A program made the position numbers and the translations under genes. Below are positions 36,284-47,569 of a DNA stretch of 64,000 nt, piece by piece (position 1 is the first letter of the stretch; each line of letters opens with the position of its first letter). The notes under the pieces are model-generated. The model worked only from the letters and a program-made list of their open reading frames with translations. It had not been told where the DNA came from and did not search any database. Source of the DNA: Rhytidiadelphus loreus (Eukaryota > Streptophyta > Bryopsida > Hypnales > Hylocomiaceae); NCBI GenBank assembly GCA_947034895.1, contig OX344764.1, positions 53,425,348-53,489,347 of the forward strand. Reading direction: 5' to 3'.

Positions 36284-36808
36284 AATGCCACCATGTTGAG
36301 TTCCCTCGTGAGTTCCAAAGCAAGAACGATGATGTAGTCTCTAATTAGGAAGTTGTTAGGATTTTTTAAGAATCCAGTTAACAGTTCGTTATTTCTAAGC
36401 CCTTGGCCATCCTCCTAGAGAGTGGCGGAAGAAGAACTAGCTAGGTTAGTAGCTTCAATCCGACATCTAACTCTTAAGATGCTGCCAGCCTTCAGAATCA
36501 ATGATGATCTTCTGCTAGGAGGGTTGCGCCGCAGTACGGTGGCATAGTTGGCCACCGGCAAGGCGTCAAGTTTAGGTTAAGCTAGAATTTCAAAAAGCTT
36601 ACCTTGAATAACCTCACCTTAAGCAAGATTATCAACCGCTTGCAAAGCATGAACACAAGCAAAGCTGATTCACAAATTGGAAACGCATGATAGTATATTA
36701 TGATGAAGATTCAACAAAGATTCGAGCTGCGACAGCATCACACAACTCCTGCTCTCACTGTCGCTTTTTTTTCCAATCAGGGTCACATTCTCCTGTTGAG
36801 ATTTTTTC

Positions 36809-37341
36809 AACTTGTCACATTTTCATTGATGGTACTGCTCTTGTCACATAAAAATAATAAGTCCTACACTCCATTTGAAGAAAATTTTGAGCCTTCAATC
36901 AAGCTTTTTTCTTTGTCAGGGTGTAGAGATGACAGGAGTACCAATGGTATTTTTACATAAGTAGATGATATTTTAATAAATTAATTAATATTTTAATATT
37001 TTAATAAATAATGTAGAATTGATGTGGTTGACTCTCTAACCAAATTAGCAAATGAAGTGACGTGGAAACTAACGTGACCAGTGTAGGTGGAAAACGATCA
37101 ATTTGGTTCACTTTCAAACTCATTGCCCCTTGAGGGTTCAACTTTTTTTCTAATGATATTCATTTTTTTAAAACCACATGTCATTGGACTGAAGAGGTTA
37201 TCCTTGATTTATTTTTTAAAATTTAAGTGATTTACAAAAATCCAATAATGAAATTTTTTAAGAATACAGATACTTTGGTGTTTGTATCTTTAAAAATAAA
37301 AAAAATTCAATAAAAAATAAAAATTGTCCAATATTCCAAGT
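36809..37341. other. Unit A flank downstream of the LINE
   Basis: Collinear with unit B 53161-54350, but lacking the ~330-bp tandem block found there. Shared landmarks include TTGATGGTACT, CTTGTCACATA, GTAGAGATGACA, AAGTAGATGATATTTTAA and GTGGTTGACTCT. No gene. Confidence 0.6.
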
Positions 37342-37345
37342 TTAG

Positions 37346-38325
37346 TCCCTAAAGGACCAAACACCGTTTTTTGCGGCAGGGTGGATTGATCCCCTCACTT
37401 GGCCCTACGGGCAAACCTTAGAATTATTTATTTTTCACACATGATTTTTCTTGCAAATTTTGCAATCAAAGCCCTTGAATTAGTCAAATGAGGTTGAGTA
37501 GGTACCCTAGATCGGCCCAAAATAGGTGGCTTTTTTTTACATGCATCCCTGGTAAGGTTAGTGAGGGGGTGAATCCCCCCAATCGTTTTTTGGCAACATA
37601 GCGATTTTGGGCAGCTCACTACAAACAAAAAAAAATTATTTTTTTATTTGAAAATTTCATACAATGTGTGCTTGAGGAATGAGGAGTATCTAAAAGGCCT
37701 AAAAAATTTCATTACTTTTGACTACATGGTTAAAAAGATATTGCATGATATGTAATTTTTAACAATCGGCGGGCAACCTCGGTAGCTCAAAAAACTTCTT
37801 TAAAAATCACTTTTAAAAAAAATAAAATTGAAATTGGTTATAGATTTATATATACATACAAAAAGCTTCGAATCATTCTATTTTGATTAATGAGATGAAA
37901 GTTATGAGGAGTTTTAGTTTGCAAGTATGTATGAATTCTTTAGATGCTATACTACCCATAAACTAAAATTCTTCATAACTTTCATCTCATTAATGATTAA
38001 TCAAAATGGAATAATTCAAAGCTTTCCACGTATATATAAATCTAGAGAACCAATTTCAAATTTTTATTTTTTTTAAAAGTGATTTTTAAAGAAGTTTTTT
38101 GGGCTATCTAGGCTGCCTAAGCAACCCACCAACTACTAAAAATTACATATCATGCAATATCTTCTTAACTATGTAGTCAAAAGTTATGAAAATTGTTGGA
38201 CCTTACAACTACTCCTCGGGCACACATTGTGTGAAATTTTCAAAGAAAAAAAACTAAAATTCCATTCCTAGTGAGCTACCCAATATCGCCATGTTGCCAA
38301 AAAAAAGTATTTGGTCCTTTAGGGG
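37346..38325. mobile_element. 980-bp TTAA-bounded foldback element
   Basis: It is flanked by TTAG (37342-37345, a mutated TTAA) and TTAA (38326-38329). The ends are (T/C)CCCTAAAGGACCAAA in inverted orientation. Unit B has CCAACTTTAAATGGCTTCC at this position (near 54358-54376), a single uninterrupted TTAA. Most of the interior is a long imperfect palindrome: about 37593-37935 pairs with about 37965-38310. A 210-bp MULE-like MITE is nested in the left arm. Confidence 0.85.
37374..37583. mobile_element. 210-bp MULE-like MITE nested in foldback element
   Basis: It has inverted ends GGGTGGATTGATCCCCTCAC and GTGAGGGGGTGAATCCCCCC. It is flanked by a 9-bp direct repeat CGTTTTTTG (37365-37373 and 37584-37592). 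Related to the two copies at 49434-49890, sharing GGGCAAACC near the left end. An 8-11-bp target duplication points to the Mutator superfamily. Confidence 0.7.
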
Positions 38326-38920
38326 TTAAGTGGCTTCCGGTCAAGCAATGTCAATCTTGGTGAATAAATTCTATGGTCTTTGCTATATACAATAGACATG
38401 CATTTTGAAATGCTTTTGTTCAAACCACTTAATTTGCCATACAAACAACATGTGTCGAGAAGAAGAAATTTTCCTTTAATATTGCTATTATTTTTCCTTT
38501 GCAATTGTCAATTGTCTTTCATCAAAATAAGAAACTATAATGAAAAATTGTGATTTCAAGGGTCAACCAACGTGGTTGGTTAGAATTAGAATCTATCTAA
38601 CATTAGAAGATTATGTGCCCTTGAATTTACTAGCTAGTTGAATGGGTTATGTGGCTTGACCTTGAATACATGTATAAGATGCAAATTTTATTTTTCAAAA
38701 ATTTCTCTGTTGTTTTGTTTAATTTTAGTTGGTGACCTTAAAAATCCCAATTTATAAACCAAAATTATCTTTGATGGTATCAAAATAGTACAAAATCCTC
38801 AAATTTACAAAATAACATACAATTGCAAGCTATTTGTAAATAGGAAATTATATATTTTTTAAATATTAAAAAATAGTCCATATTTAATGTGTTTCTTACA
38901 ATGAATCAATGATCCTTTAG

Positions 38921-39588
38921 CCCTTAAAGAACAAATTGGTGACTGTGGAAATCATCCTTTTGGTTACTATGTGAATCATTTGCTTAAAAAATTGCAAAAG
39001 CACATATTGGAAGTCAAACTATTGTAGAAGACCTACCCTTTTCACAACAAAATTTTGATGATGAATAGTTACACTTCTATCCTACTAAAAGGATTCTTTG
39101 TCATCCATTGGACAAAAAATGTCCTCATCAACAATTCACCCTTAAATGACAACTTGGTCACTATGGAAATAAGTTGTTTTGGAATTGTGTGAATTGTTGG
39201 CTTAAAAAAATACAAAAGTAGTTATTGGAAGTCAAACTACTATAGAAGACATTCCCTTTTCACACAAAATTTGGAGGGTGAATAGTTGCACTTTTGTCCC
39301 ACATGGAGAGATTCTTTGTCATTCATCGGCCAAAAAACATCCTCCGCTTCGTTTTTGGGTTAACCCCTTAACGCCTCAATCCTTTTTCAAATTTTCACAC
39401 ATTTTTGCTTATATCTTTGTACAGTATTACCATTCACCAAAATTTCATGAAATTGGACATAAAAGAAGGTTATCTTTTCAAGATTCAAGTGTTACATTGG
39501 ATGAATGAGAATGTAGTTGGATGAAACAATGCCTACAAGCCCTCTGTTCATCATCCAGAATATGGATGTCGGAACGCTTAAGGGTTAA
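38921..39588. repeat. TTAA-type element copy A with internal tandem duplication
   Basis: Corresponds to the 221-bp element of unit B (54842-55062), but the ~215-bp interior is present twice (38925-39140 and 39141-39350). Shared landmarks per unit: GTCACT(A)TGGAAAT, TTGGAAGTCAAACTA, TAGAAGACAT, GATGAATAGTT and GATTCTTTGTCAT. The left TTAA is mutated to TTAG. The right end is split by the 221-bp element at 39364-39584. Confidence 0.65.
39364..39584. mobile_element. 221-bp TTAA-bounded MITE
   Basis: TTAA at 39360-39363 and 39585-39588, ends CCCCTTAACGCCTC and (read inward) CCCTTAAGCGTTCC. Unit B has GGGTTAAGCAATTTCTCC at the same place without the insert, a third empty site. Its right end extends into a ~45-bp match with the left end of the 3.2-kb element at 14315. 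Confidence 0.8.
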
Positions 39589-39819
39589 GCAATTTCTACT
39601 AAAAAGAGGAAACTCCAACTGTAAAATGGATGGTGCAGTTGCTGACTATTGACATCGTAACTTCATAATGAGATCCTTAATTTAATTCAATGCCAGAATT
39701 TCAAGAAACTGGCACTTATCCAGTCCCTAGTCTGGACCCTCACATCTACAGCTGTCCTAGATTTTGCTCTGTGCTCTTGAATTGTTACAATAGTACTGTA
39801 GTGGCACACTGAAATACGC

Positions 39820-40660
39820 CCATTTGAAAGCGGAATATGACCTCCACTTGGATCAGCAATTCTTCGAACACGAAGTCGAACATCGAAGCCCTCACGAATT
39901 TGCCATAGATAAGGTACGACTCTTATGCGTGTATCTACTGACTGTAGCTCTGACGGAGAACTTCTTCAGCTTAGTTAATTCAGCTTGCTTGAAGGCGCGC
40001 TTGAACGGCGGCAATGACCAGGAAACTAATTAAACGTACTGTCACTAGATATTCAACACTTCACTGACACAGTCACGCAGTGCCAGCTTTCAGGACATTC
40101 GATTCAATTCTTGAAGCAGTCACAAAGCTGCCTTCACAAAACTAACAGTTTGGACGACGAGCGAGCGAGCTCACCAGGACGCGGATTAAGATTACCGTGA
40201 ATTTCGTTAATTTGGCGCGATTTTAGCGTCGAAAATGGACATTCGATTCTTGAAGCAGTGACAAAGCTGCCTTCACAAAATTAACAGTTTGGACGACGAG
40301 CTCGCGGATTAACCGCCAACTAAAAAGTATTTGTAATTGCACTGGCCTCGTAGAATCCAAACGGTTTCGAACACCCTCCTGGAGTGTGCCGGGCGCAGTT
40401 GACTGATCGATACCTGAGCTTCCTTGTTAATTCGCAGCAGTTCGAGATGAAGGTGTTGGGTAGATTCGTAGAGTTGAATTCCCGACAGTGGTCGCTTGTG
40501 ATCTTGCAATGCGTGCGGATGTTCACTCTCTTTTTTCCTTAAAAACAAATGGAACCGGAGTTTCATATTGCCAATAAGAAGAAGGAAAACAAAACAAGCC
40601 AGCCAGCCACAGGAGGCCTGGCGGGGGACACGGATGTTCACTTTGAAAGTTTAGAAGACA
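39820..40660. other. GC-richer, gene-like block conserved in both units, unidentified
   Basis: Matches 55290-56290, for example CATTTGAAAGCGGAATATGACC, GAAGGCGCGCTTGAACGGCGG, CAGTCACGCAGTGCCAGC and GTTTGGACGACGAGC. GC content and lack of A/T runs set it apart from its surroundings, as for an exon or promoter. But frames differ between copies and no domain is seen. In unit A, 40096-40165 is repeated at about 40239-40305. It may be an old gene or promoter fragment carried along by the duplication. Confidence 0.35.
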
Positions 40661-41414
40661 ACTAGTGTGCCGTGTGCCATTGCCACAACCAAAATAAAAG
40701 TAAAAGTAATTTTTTAATTTTTTAATTCATAAAAACTTCAAAATTCAATATCTTTTACATCGAATGTCCAAACATCAATAGAGTGTGTTGGGTGCAATTG
40801 ACTGATACTTGAGCTTCCATGTTAATTCCCAGCAGTTCGAAGTGAAGGTGTTGGGTAGATTTGTAGAATTGAATTCCTGACTGTGATCTTGCAATGCGTA
40901 CAAATCTTCTCTTTGAAATTTAAGAGGTCACTTGTGTGTGCCGTGTGCAGTTGCCACAACCAAAATAAAAGTAAAGGTAATTTTTTAATTTTTTAATTCA
41001 TAAAACTTCAAAATTCAACATCTTTCACACGTAATGTCCAAACACCACGAAACAAAACCCTTGCATCCTTCCTCGTTGAAGGCTTTCCAATGGTACCAAG
41101 AATGTGACCAGGGATATATGGTTCCAAAGATCTCACTGTAACAAACAAACAAAGAACCTAATTTAATATGTCCGACAAGTTAGCCTTGTGTTGTTGCCGC
41201 AATCAAAAAGAAAAGTAAGCTTAATTTTCAATCAATTTTTTAACTAATAAAAACTTCAAACTTCAATAACTTCTCTATCGTAGATCCAATGTTAGGAAAC
41301 AAAGTCTGTGCACCTCTCCTTGTAGAGGACTTTCCAACAGTACCAAGAACACGACATGGGGATGCATAATTCTAGAGATCTCACCATAACAAACAAAAAT
41401 TAAATAAAGAATAT
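40661..41414. repeat. Local duplications specific to unit A
   Basis: The word run TTGCC(A/G)CAA(C/T)CAAAA...AAAAGTAA...AATTTTTTAA...AAACTTCAAA occurs near 40680, 40957 and 41200. The block around 40785-40965 repeats 40380-40690 (TTGACTGAT, CCAGCAGTTCGA, GAAGGTGTTGGGTAGAT). No gene. Confidence 0.55.
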
Positions 41415-41689
41415 TCAAATTTGTTAACTAAAAGATCTTGTGGTTGCAATCATTCAAAATTTAAAAGAAACAAATATTTAGCCTTGCTCAAAGAGGGAGA
41501 GAGAATTCTAAAGTAGTTTTGGACCTTGAAACATTACAATGTTTTAGGTATTAAAGCCTTGTGATTATTTTATTTTTGTCCAATGCAATTTTGATGGGCC
41601 CCACCAAGAGATATTGACACTTTGTGACTAGGGAACTTTGGCCTCATCTGAACTTGAGAATGGGAATGAACTTGAGAAAGTAGGAACGT

Positions 41690-42500
41690 CTTGAGAATGT
41701 TGTTTTGAGAGGTTAGGATTTAATGAGTGGTGATTATTTTGGTTTTCTTGTTTTGCGATTTGAGGATTTGGTGTTGCTCAAGGGATCTAGAAAGATTTGA
41801 AGGTAATTCATGAAGGTGCAAGATTTTTGTTGTTTCATTCTATGCAATAGTTTCCAGGATATGGCAGTATCAATTTGAATTTTTGATTTAATTTTATATT
41901 GAATTTAGGTAATAGGGTGTAGTTGATTATTGTTTTTCTTCTTTTGCAATTTGAGAATTTGTTGTAGCGAGCAAAACTTGGAAAGAAGTTGAAGGTGATA
42001 GTTTGGAATTGATGAAGGTGCGAGAGTTTTGCAAATTTATTTATTATATGGAGTAATTTTCATGATATGGCAATTTCAAATTGAGTTTGTTTTTTAAACA
42101 ATTTTGAGTTTAGGGTTTAGGTTGTGGTGGTTATTGTTTTTCTCAATTGCAAGTTGAACCTTTGATGTTGCTAGTGGATCTAGAAAGAGGTTGAAGGTGA
42201 AATTCAAAAATTCATTAGGATGCGGATTTTATTGTTGAATTTTATGGACAAATTCTTAGGATATGTTAGTGACAAATTGACTTATTTATTTAATAAACTT
42301 TTCAGTTTAGAGTCTAGGGCAAATACAAGTTGAAGGTGAAAATCAATTATTCGTCAAGATGCACCATTTTTGTTATTGAATTTTGTACAGAGGTTTGTGG
42401 CAAGGTATTAGGATATGGCGGTGAAAAAATTTCTTGTTTGTTTGACAGACTTTTGGGGTTAGGGATTAGGATTTAGGATGTGGTGATTGCTAATTTTATT
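41690..42500. repeat. Degenerate ~150-210-bp tandem repeats
   Basis: The landmark GGATATG(G/T) preceded by a T-rich run recurs near 41856, 42062, 42260 and 42410. Each is accompanied by GTTGAAGGTGA/GATTTGAAGGTAA and by TTGGGGTTAGGG-like words. Absent from unit B. Short downstream frames (42727-42927) are unrecognised. Confidence 0.5.
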
Positions 42501-43899
42501 TTATTTGCAATTGAGATCATAGAATTGATCTCTAGATTGATAAACTAATTTTTTGATTTTTTAAATGACTTAATTAACGTGGCAACTTTGACTCTAGAGC
42601 TATTCATGGACCCTAGAAAATTATTGTTAGGGTTTTGGTGAAAGTTTGTGCTTTGGGATCATGGTTGAGGATTGTCCAAAGAATTGACTTGGAGGAGGTT
42701 CAGTTTCACTTTTTTGGAAGATTTGAATGTGGATTCTATTGTTGAGTTTGCTAAGTTTTGGAAAGATTAAGAGGATGAGCTTGCGCATGATGAATTTGGA
42801 GAGGTTTAAAGAAAGATTGTTGCAATGGGGGAGCCTTGATGCAAGGAAGGAGTATTTGTATTACAAGATTAAAGTTGTTAATGTGGAAGGTATGGTAAGC
42901 TTTACTATTATACTTTTGGGGTATTGAAGCGCTTGGTTCTAATGTCTTTTAAGGTTTGGAGTGTACTCTTATGTTGCAAGTTTTTGATTGTTTGAATGAC
43001 ACACTTTGATGCAAGGAACATCAAATAATTGACATCTAAGTTGCAACCATTTTCATTCATTCCAATCTATGCAAAGGAAGCTTGTGTATCAAAGTTGACA
43101 ATATCTTTGAGATGCCTACCAAAAAAATAGAATTCTTTTTAGTTTTTACCTGTGTTGGATTGGAACATGAATTTTTGGATTTGTCAATGTGAATTGGTGG
43201 TTACAGAGGTGATTACAGAAGTGATTGCTAAATTGGGAGTTCAATTTATTAAGAGTTTTGAGGTGTGATTTTTGTTGATATTTGCTATCATGGAAGCTAT
43301 GGTTCTCTAGTCTTGCAATGTGACATGTTGTGTTTCTTTTTTTGTTAGAAATATTGTTTTTTGTTGCAACTTTCTTTACAATTTTTTGTGAATTGCATTG
43401 AAATTCAATGTAAAGTTTTTTTTGATATCAAAGGACATAGTGAGGCATCGAAGCATGAGTTTGTTATCTCTTGAATTTTAGGTTGTAGTTTTGCTCATGT
43501 TTGGTAGTGCAACTTTCATAACACTCTTGAGTGTGTTGGACCACATTTTTTCTATTGTAGCACTAAATACAAGCATATATTACCAAGGAGATTCCTTCTT
43601 CAATATTGAAACATACACATGCTTCTAAAGGTTGGCTATAGGTGCAAATCTATCCATCACAAAAAGATATGTAAATAGATGACGTCATTTACATCAGAAT
43701 TTGGAAATATGAGAATAGAGAGCAAGTTGGACATTAAATAATAGCTAGACCATCTAACATCCTTAAACACTTCAATCATTAGTGAGTTCATAGTCTTTCC
43801 TTGAAATTTGCGTCATTATATCAAATTTTATCATTAACAATGAAAAATGTACACAACATTGCAACAAAATACGCATAAATTTTAACTCATATAGTTACT

Positions 43900-45210
43900 T
43901 CAGTAAGAGGGGGAAGTTCAAGAACCTTTGTTGATACATCTCAATATAAAAACTTTGACAATTTCCATAGCATGGCCAGACGAGCATTCCTTATCAACAA
44001 CATTGTCTAGATCTACAATCACAAAATAGAGTGAGTGTAGTTTTATAGTACAATGAAAGGCCAAATGCTAAAGTAAAAATTCACTTAAAACATGCTCCAC
44101 GCATTACAAACCAAATTATTATGAACTAGACAATGTATGTGCACTCTCTATTTTTATGAGTAGCGGTGGTAGTTGGCCCCAAAGCATAAAAAAATTCTTC
44201 AAATCAGTGAAGATCAAAGGCATGCAAAAGTGTAGCAATGCCTAAAGCCTTGTAAGGTAGTTTTGCATTATGGTTCCATTGAACAATTAGAGTCAAGGTA
44301 CCATATACTACTCAAGAATTTTATAAAGAACTTGCTCGTTGAAATATGACATGCCAAAATTAGTGACCTCTAGAGCATATGGCACAAGCTTGGAGATAAA
44401 TACTTCAAGTACACCTACAAGACAAACAAAAACTTCTAATCTAGCAATCAAGTATACTTCAAACATCAAAACAACAAAAGCTATTGTGGGAGTCATATAC
44501 TTTTGGCATTTTTAAGTAGTTGGGCTTCATCAATGATAGCACAGCGCTAATGCATGTGACTCAAGAATGTTACACCAGCCATCGCAAGCTCGTAGCTCAA
44601 AATAAGACATCTATTGCTCAAAAAGACATAAACTTTGAATGAAAGAAAGTCAATATATGACCCACTCAAAGAGTGCTAAAATCTCATGAAGCCCAATTCG
44701 TTTCTCTATGTCCATTAGAGTTTGAATCCCTGAGCCCTGACTAAAAATCAAGATTTTTAGTCAAAACTCCAATCACACAAATCAACACAATCTGAAACAT
44801 GTCAAGCAAGTCATTCAAATCCTTCTACTCTTGATTCACCAAAACAAACCCTAATCACATCCTCCTCATCAAAATTTACAATCCACCACACCAATCCTTC
44901 ATCAATTCCTTCAAGCACTTTCATATAAGATTGGTCCAACACAACAACCCAAAGAATAGCCCATCAACAAGAGTTAATTGAATTCCTATCACTACACAAC
45001 ACCAACAATTCACATCCCAATTAATTTTGTGAACTCTAGATCCTTCAATTCATTGAAAAGTCTCCCCAATTGCAAGGGTTTTAGCTACTTACCCAAAATG
45101 ACATTGATGCCCAATGCGTATCGTCCAATGAGCCATGCCATGCCCTCATCTTGATGAAGCTTCAACTCTGCATCATAATCCAGCATTCCCTTGGCCTCAG
45201 ATAGCACCAT
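43900..45210 (-). pseudogene. CHD1L/ALC1-like SNF2 ATPase (CHR10 type) pseudogene
   Basis: Exon remains on the minus strand follow the order of the SNF2 domain. E1, 45093-45210: ATG then AELKLHQDEGMAWLIGRY and GINVIL, ending G|GTAAGT, equal to the Q-motif region before GDEMGLGKT. E2, about 44501-44640: SYELAMAG...FLSHM, a stop, RCAIIDEAQLLKNAK with the DEAQ box, donor GTATAT. E3 begins at 44414 after TTGTAG. E4, about 44185-44285: GTIMQNYLTRL, a stop, ALLHFCMPLIF (motif III region). E5, about 43905-43990: LELPPLTEVTI. The Walker A exon was not found, and later helicase motifs and any macro domain are missing. The family remodels nucleosomes in DNA repair. A dead copy; also absent from unit B. 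Confidence 0.75.
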
Positions 45211-46108
45211 GGCTTAAGCAACCTCTTGCATTTTCTTCAGGGGATCCATCGCCCAATAATTTCCGATTCATAACAAGGGCTTGTTACATTGCAGTTCTTA
45301 CAAACCTTTTGAGCACAATTAGAAAAGCATTGTGTGATATGGGATTAGAGACATGAGTGAGATTTATGAATTTAAAATAAAAAATAGAGATTTGGGATAA
45401 GATATGTAATTGCTATGAATGTTCAAAGTGGAAGCTCTTGAGGCTACTGAAACTGTCACATAGCCTACTTGTTAGGAATGGGTACATGAATGTTTTTGGG
45501 TGTTTTCACCTTAATAACAAATTTCTGAAGTCTAAGCAATAAGGAACCATTTGACTATCAATGGGCAAGAATTCAAAGCAGGAAAAAATTCTTTATAGGC
45601 CTATAAGGTATTCTAGAATATACCTCAAGTTTTGAATATGAAAGTTCCTTTTAAGTACATTCTAAGGTGATTCTTGTTAAACCAATTGTAACCCAATTAT
45701 GTCAACATCTAGGAAACATCCAAAGTCATAAAGTTTGTGATTTGTATAGGTTTTGAGGTGTACAATAGACCATGAAGGTGAACTTGGTGGTGACGTTGGA
45801 GGATTGCCAAATTAGGATCTCATTCTTAACCTATGTTTGAAAGAATTTTTTTTGTTACTTCACTGAAGGTGACCAAAATAATCCAAAACCGCTCTAAATT
45901 TAAAGAGCTTGGGGTTAACCCATTGGAATAAATGAAACTCATAAGATTTTCATCGAGAAATTAGAAAATTTCAAGTTCTATCTCAACATGGAAGACAAGA
46001 TACAAGAGAAAGTTTTCCTTAAACAAATTTAATTTTCAATTACAAGTTATTACAAGTTACTTGAACATACCGATACATTTGCAATTGGAAACCTCTACCT
46101 TGAATTAT
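45211..46108. other. Spacer across the duplication junction
   Basis: No gene. 45620-45720 matches 56505-56610 (TTTTGAATATGAAAGTTCCTT, TTCTTGTTAAACCAATTGTAA), marking the end of unit A. GGGGTTAACCC near 45911-45921 is a possible solo TTAA-element end. Confidence 0.5.
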
Positions 46109-46739
46109 TCCAACTATATGACATTTTGGTGATTTATCACTTGACTACAAAAGTTTCAATCCAATTTCAATCTAATGACATACTAATGAATTGATTATCA
46201 AATTCTAATATTAAGAAAATCCAAAAAAATTCTAGGTCTTCCACTTTCAGGAAATAAAAGAATAAAATAAAATCTTCTACATTATCTATTCCAATAATTA
46301 GACCTTGAGATTTTTCAAAAACTTCAATTAAGTAAAGTAGAAAGAAAAGAAAACTCCAATAACTTTTTGAGACTACAATACCTAGTAGTTAGGGTCAACA
46401 TTTTATATTGAATAATTGATTAGAGTTGCAATATGTAATTTGGCAAATGTCCCATGGATAGGACGATTTTTTTCATCATACAAATTTTATTTTGAAAAAA
46501 TGAATTTCCCCTAAATTCTAGAATCTATTTTAACAATTATTTTCTACCAACCTTGACCACTACATATAGTATTTTGATTTGATACCTCAAAGCCAACCGG
46601 GAGACATCAGAGTCACCTACACAATTAATGTCCCCACAATTGATCTTTTTTGTTTCCAAATTTGAAACAATAGAGTACTATTTCAACTAACACTAATTTC
46701 ATCATTCAACAAATAGTGTGACTTTGGTAATTAATATCA

Positions 46740-47335
46740 CCTGCTCCAATTGATCAAATCCTTGTAGCCTTCAGCAGCCAGGGATCACACATCGATGCCC
46801 AGCGCCGGCACAAGCCGTGCAACAACAACGTAAAGCACTCCCGGGAAGTGCGCCATTCATTTCCCGGGAGGATTGCGGAGCGTAATGCTCAGCTGGCGAT
46901 GGGTTCTTCCCGTAACCGGGGATTACGTGTTCTTCATTGAACTTGCACTCTCATCCCACGATTTCATCCAATTGCTCGTGCTTTACGCCGGACAATGACT
47001 GCTCGTTGTCGGGGATTACTGGAATTAAAGTGCCTCCTCGTCGGGCTCCGCCCTCCTCGTCAGCACTTTAATTTCAGTAATCCCCTCCTTCTCGGGCATT
47101 GCCCTATACTTAAGCTTACAAGCGGTAGCAGAACCGAAGCGGAAACTCCTGTAGCTATCTTAGTAGTACGTTGTCAAATGGGCTGTTGACTCCCTTCAAG
47201 TAAGTTAGCTCCGAAAGTCTCTCGAAACGCCCTCCCCTCTTTCCCAGCGCAATCATGCAGCAAGTGTAGGCAGCGCCAGCATGGACTTTCGCTGCGTACA
47301 GTACGTTGCAGCAGCTTTCGATGCTTACACGGATT
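46740..47335. other. GC-rich island with strong hairpin
   Basis: GC content rises sharply against the AT-rich flanks. A near-perfect 22-bp stem (47011-47032 with 47064-47085, one G/T mismatch) encloses a 31-bp loop containing CCTCCTCGTC twice. GGGGATTAC occurs near 46917 and 47011, and inverted near 47077. Near-palindromes with CCCGGGA lie around 46840-46875. No gene is recognised; a 65-codon frame at 46995-47189 runs through the hairpin and is not credible. Absent from unit A. Origin unknown. Confidence 0.5.
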
Positions 47336-47388
47336 TGTCCTGTTACGTTAATGCATGTGTGTCACAAGAATTTATAAAATTCACACTT

Positions 47389-47460
47389 GTTTTATTTATT
47401 TATTTATTTTGACACAAGTGAAAAGAGATTTCATTGCAAAGGTAAAAATACAAACCATCA
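47389..47460 (-). mobile_element. Possible truncated retroposon 3' end with (TAAA)n tail
   Basis: Read on the minus strand, TTTGCAATGAAATCTCTTTTC is followed by ACTTGTGTCAAAATAAATAAA and further TAAA units. This AATGAAAT...CTTTT then A-rich tail layout is common at plant LINE or SINE 3' ends. No coding part remains. Confidence 0.35.
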
Positions 47461-47569
47461 GCCACCTCGTTTTACAAATGAGGTAAGGTAACAGGTCCAT
47501 AAAGCGCTCAGGTTCTAAAATCATACGTTATTTATACATGTTAATTTTTCATGGTATTAGCAATATACA

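Larger units (their letters stand above)
29180..36808 (-). mobile_element. L1-like LINE retrotransposon, 7.6 kb
   Basis: On the minus strand it runs from about 36808 (5' end) to an A-rich tail, seen as TTTTTGTTTTTTGTTTTTT on the plus strand at 29180-29200. AACTTGTC(G/A) flanks both sides (29171-29179 and 36809-36817), consistent with a short target-site duplication. The homologous site in unit B (about 53158-53170) is uninterrupted. It encodes ORF1 with a zinc-knuckle-like motif and ORF2 with AP-endonuclease and reverse transcriptase. Only a few stops and frameshifts are present, so it is fairly recent but inactive. Confidence 0.9.
24719..45720. repeat. Segmental tandem duplication, unit A
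   Basis: Homologous blocks in the same order as unit B (46109-56590) are: 24719-25330 with 46109-46560; 25966-29179 with 50039-53160 (peroxidase gene); 36809-40640 with 53161-56290; 41415-41585 with 56290-56485; 45620-45720 with 56505-56610. Differences are mostly insertions in A (hairpin MITE, LINE, TTAA elements, the 41.6-45.6-kb stretch with the SNF2 pseudogene) or in B (46.57-50.04 kb). The matching outer ends imply a direct tandem duplication with its junction between 45.72 and 46.11 kb. Alignment is by eye. Confidence 0.75.
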
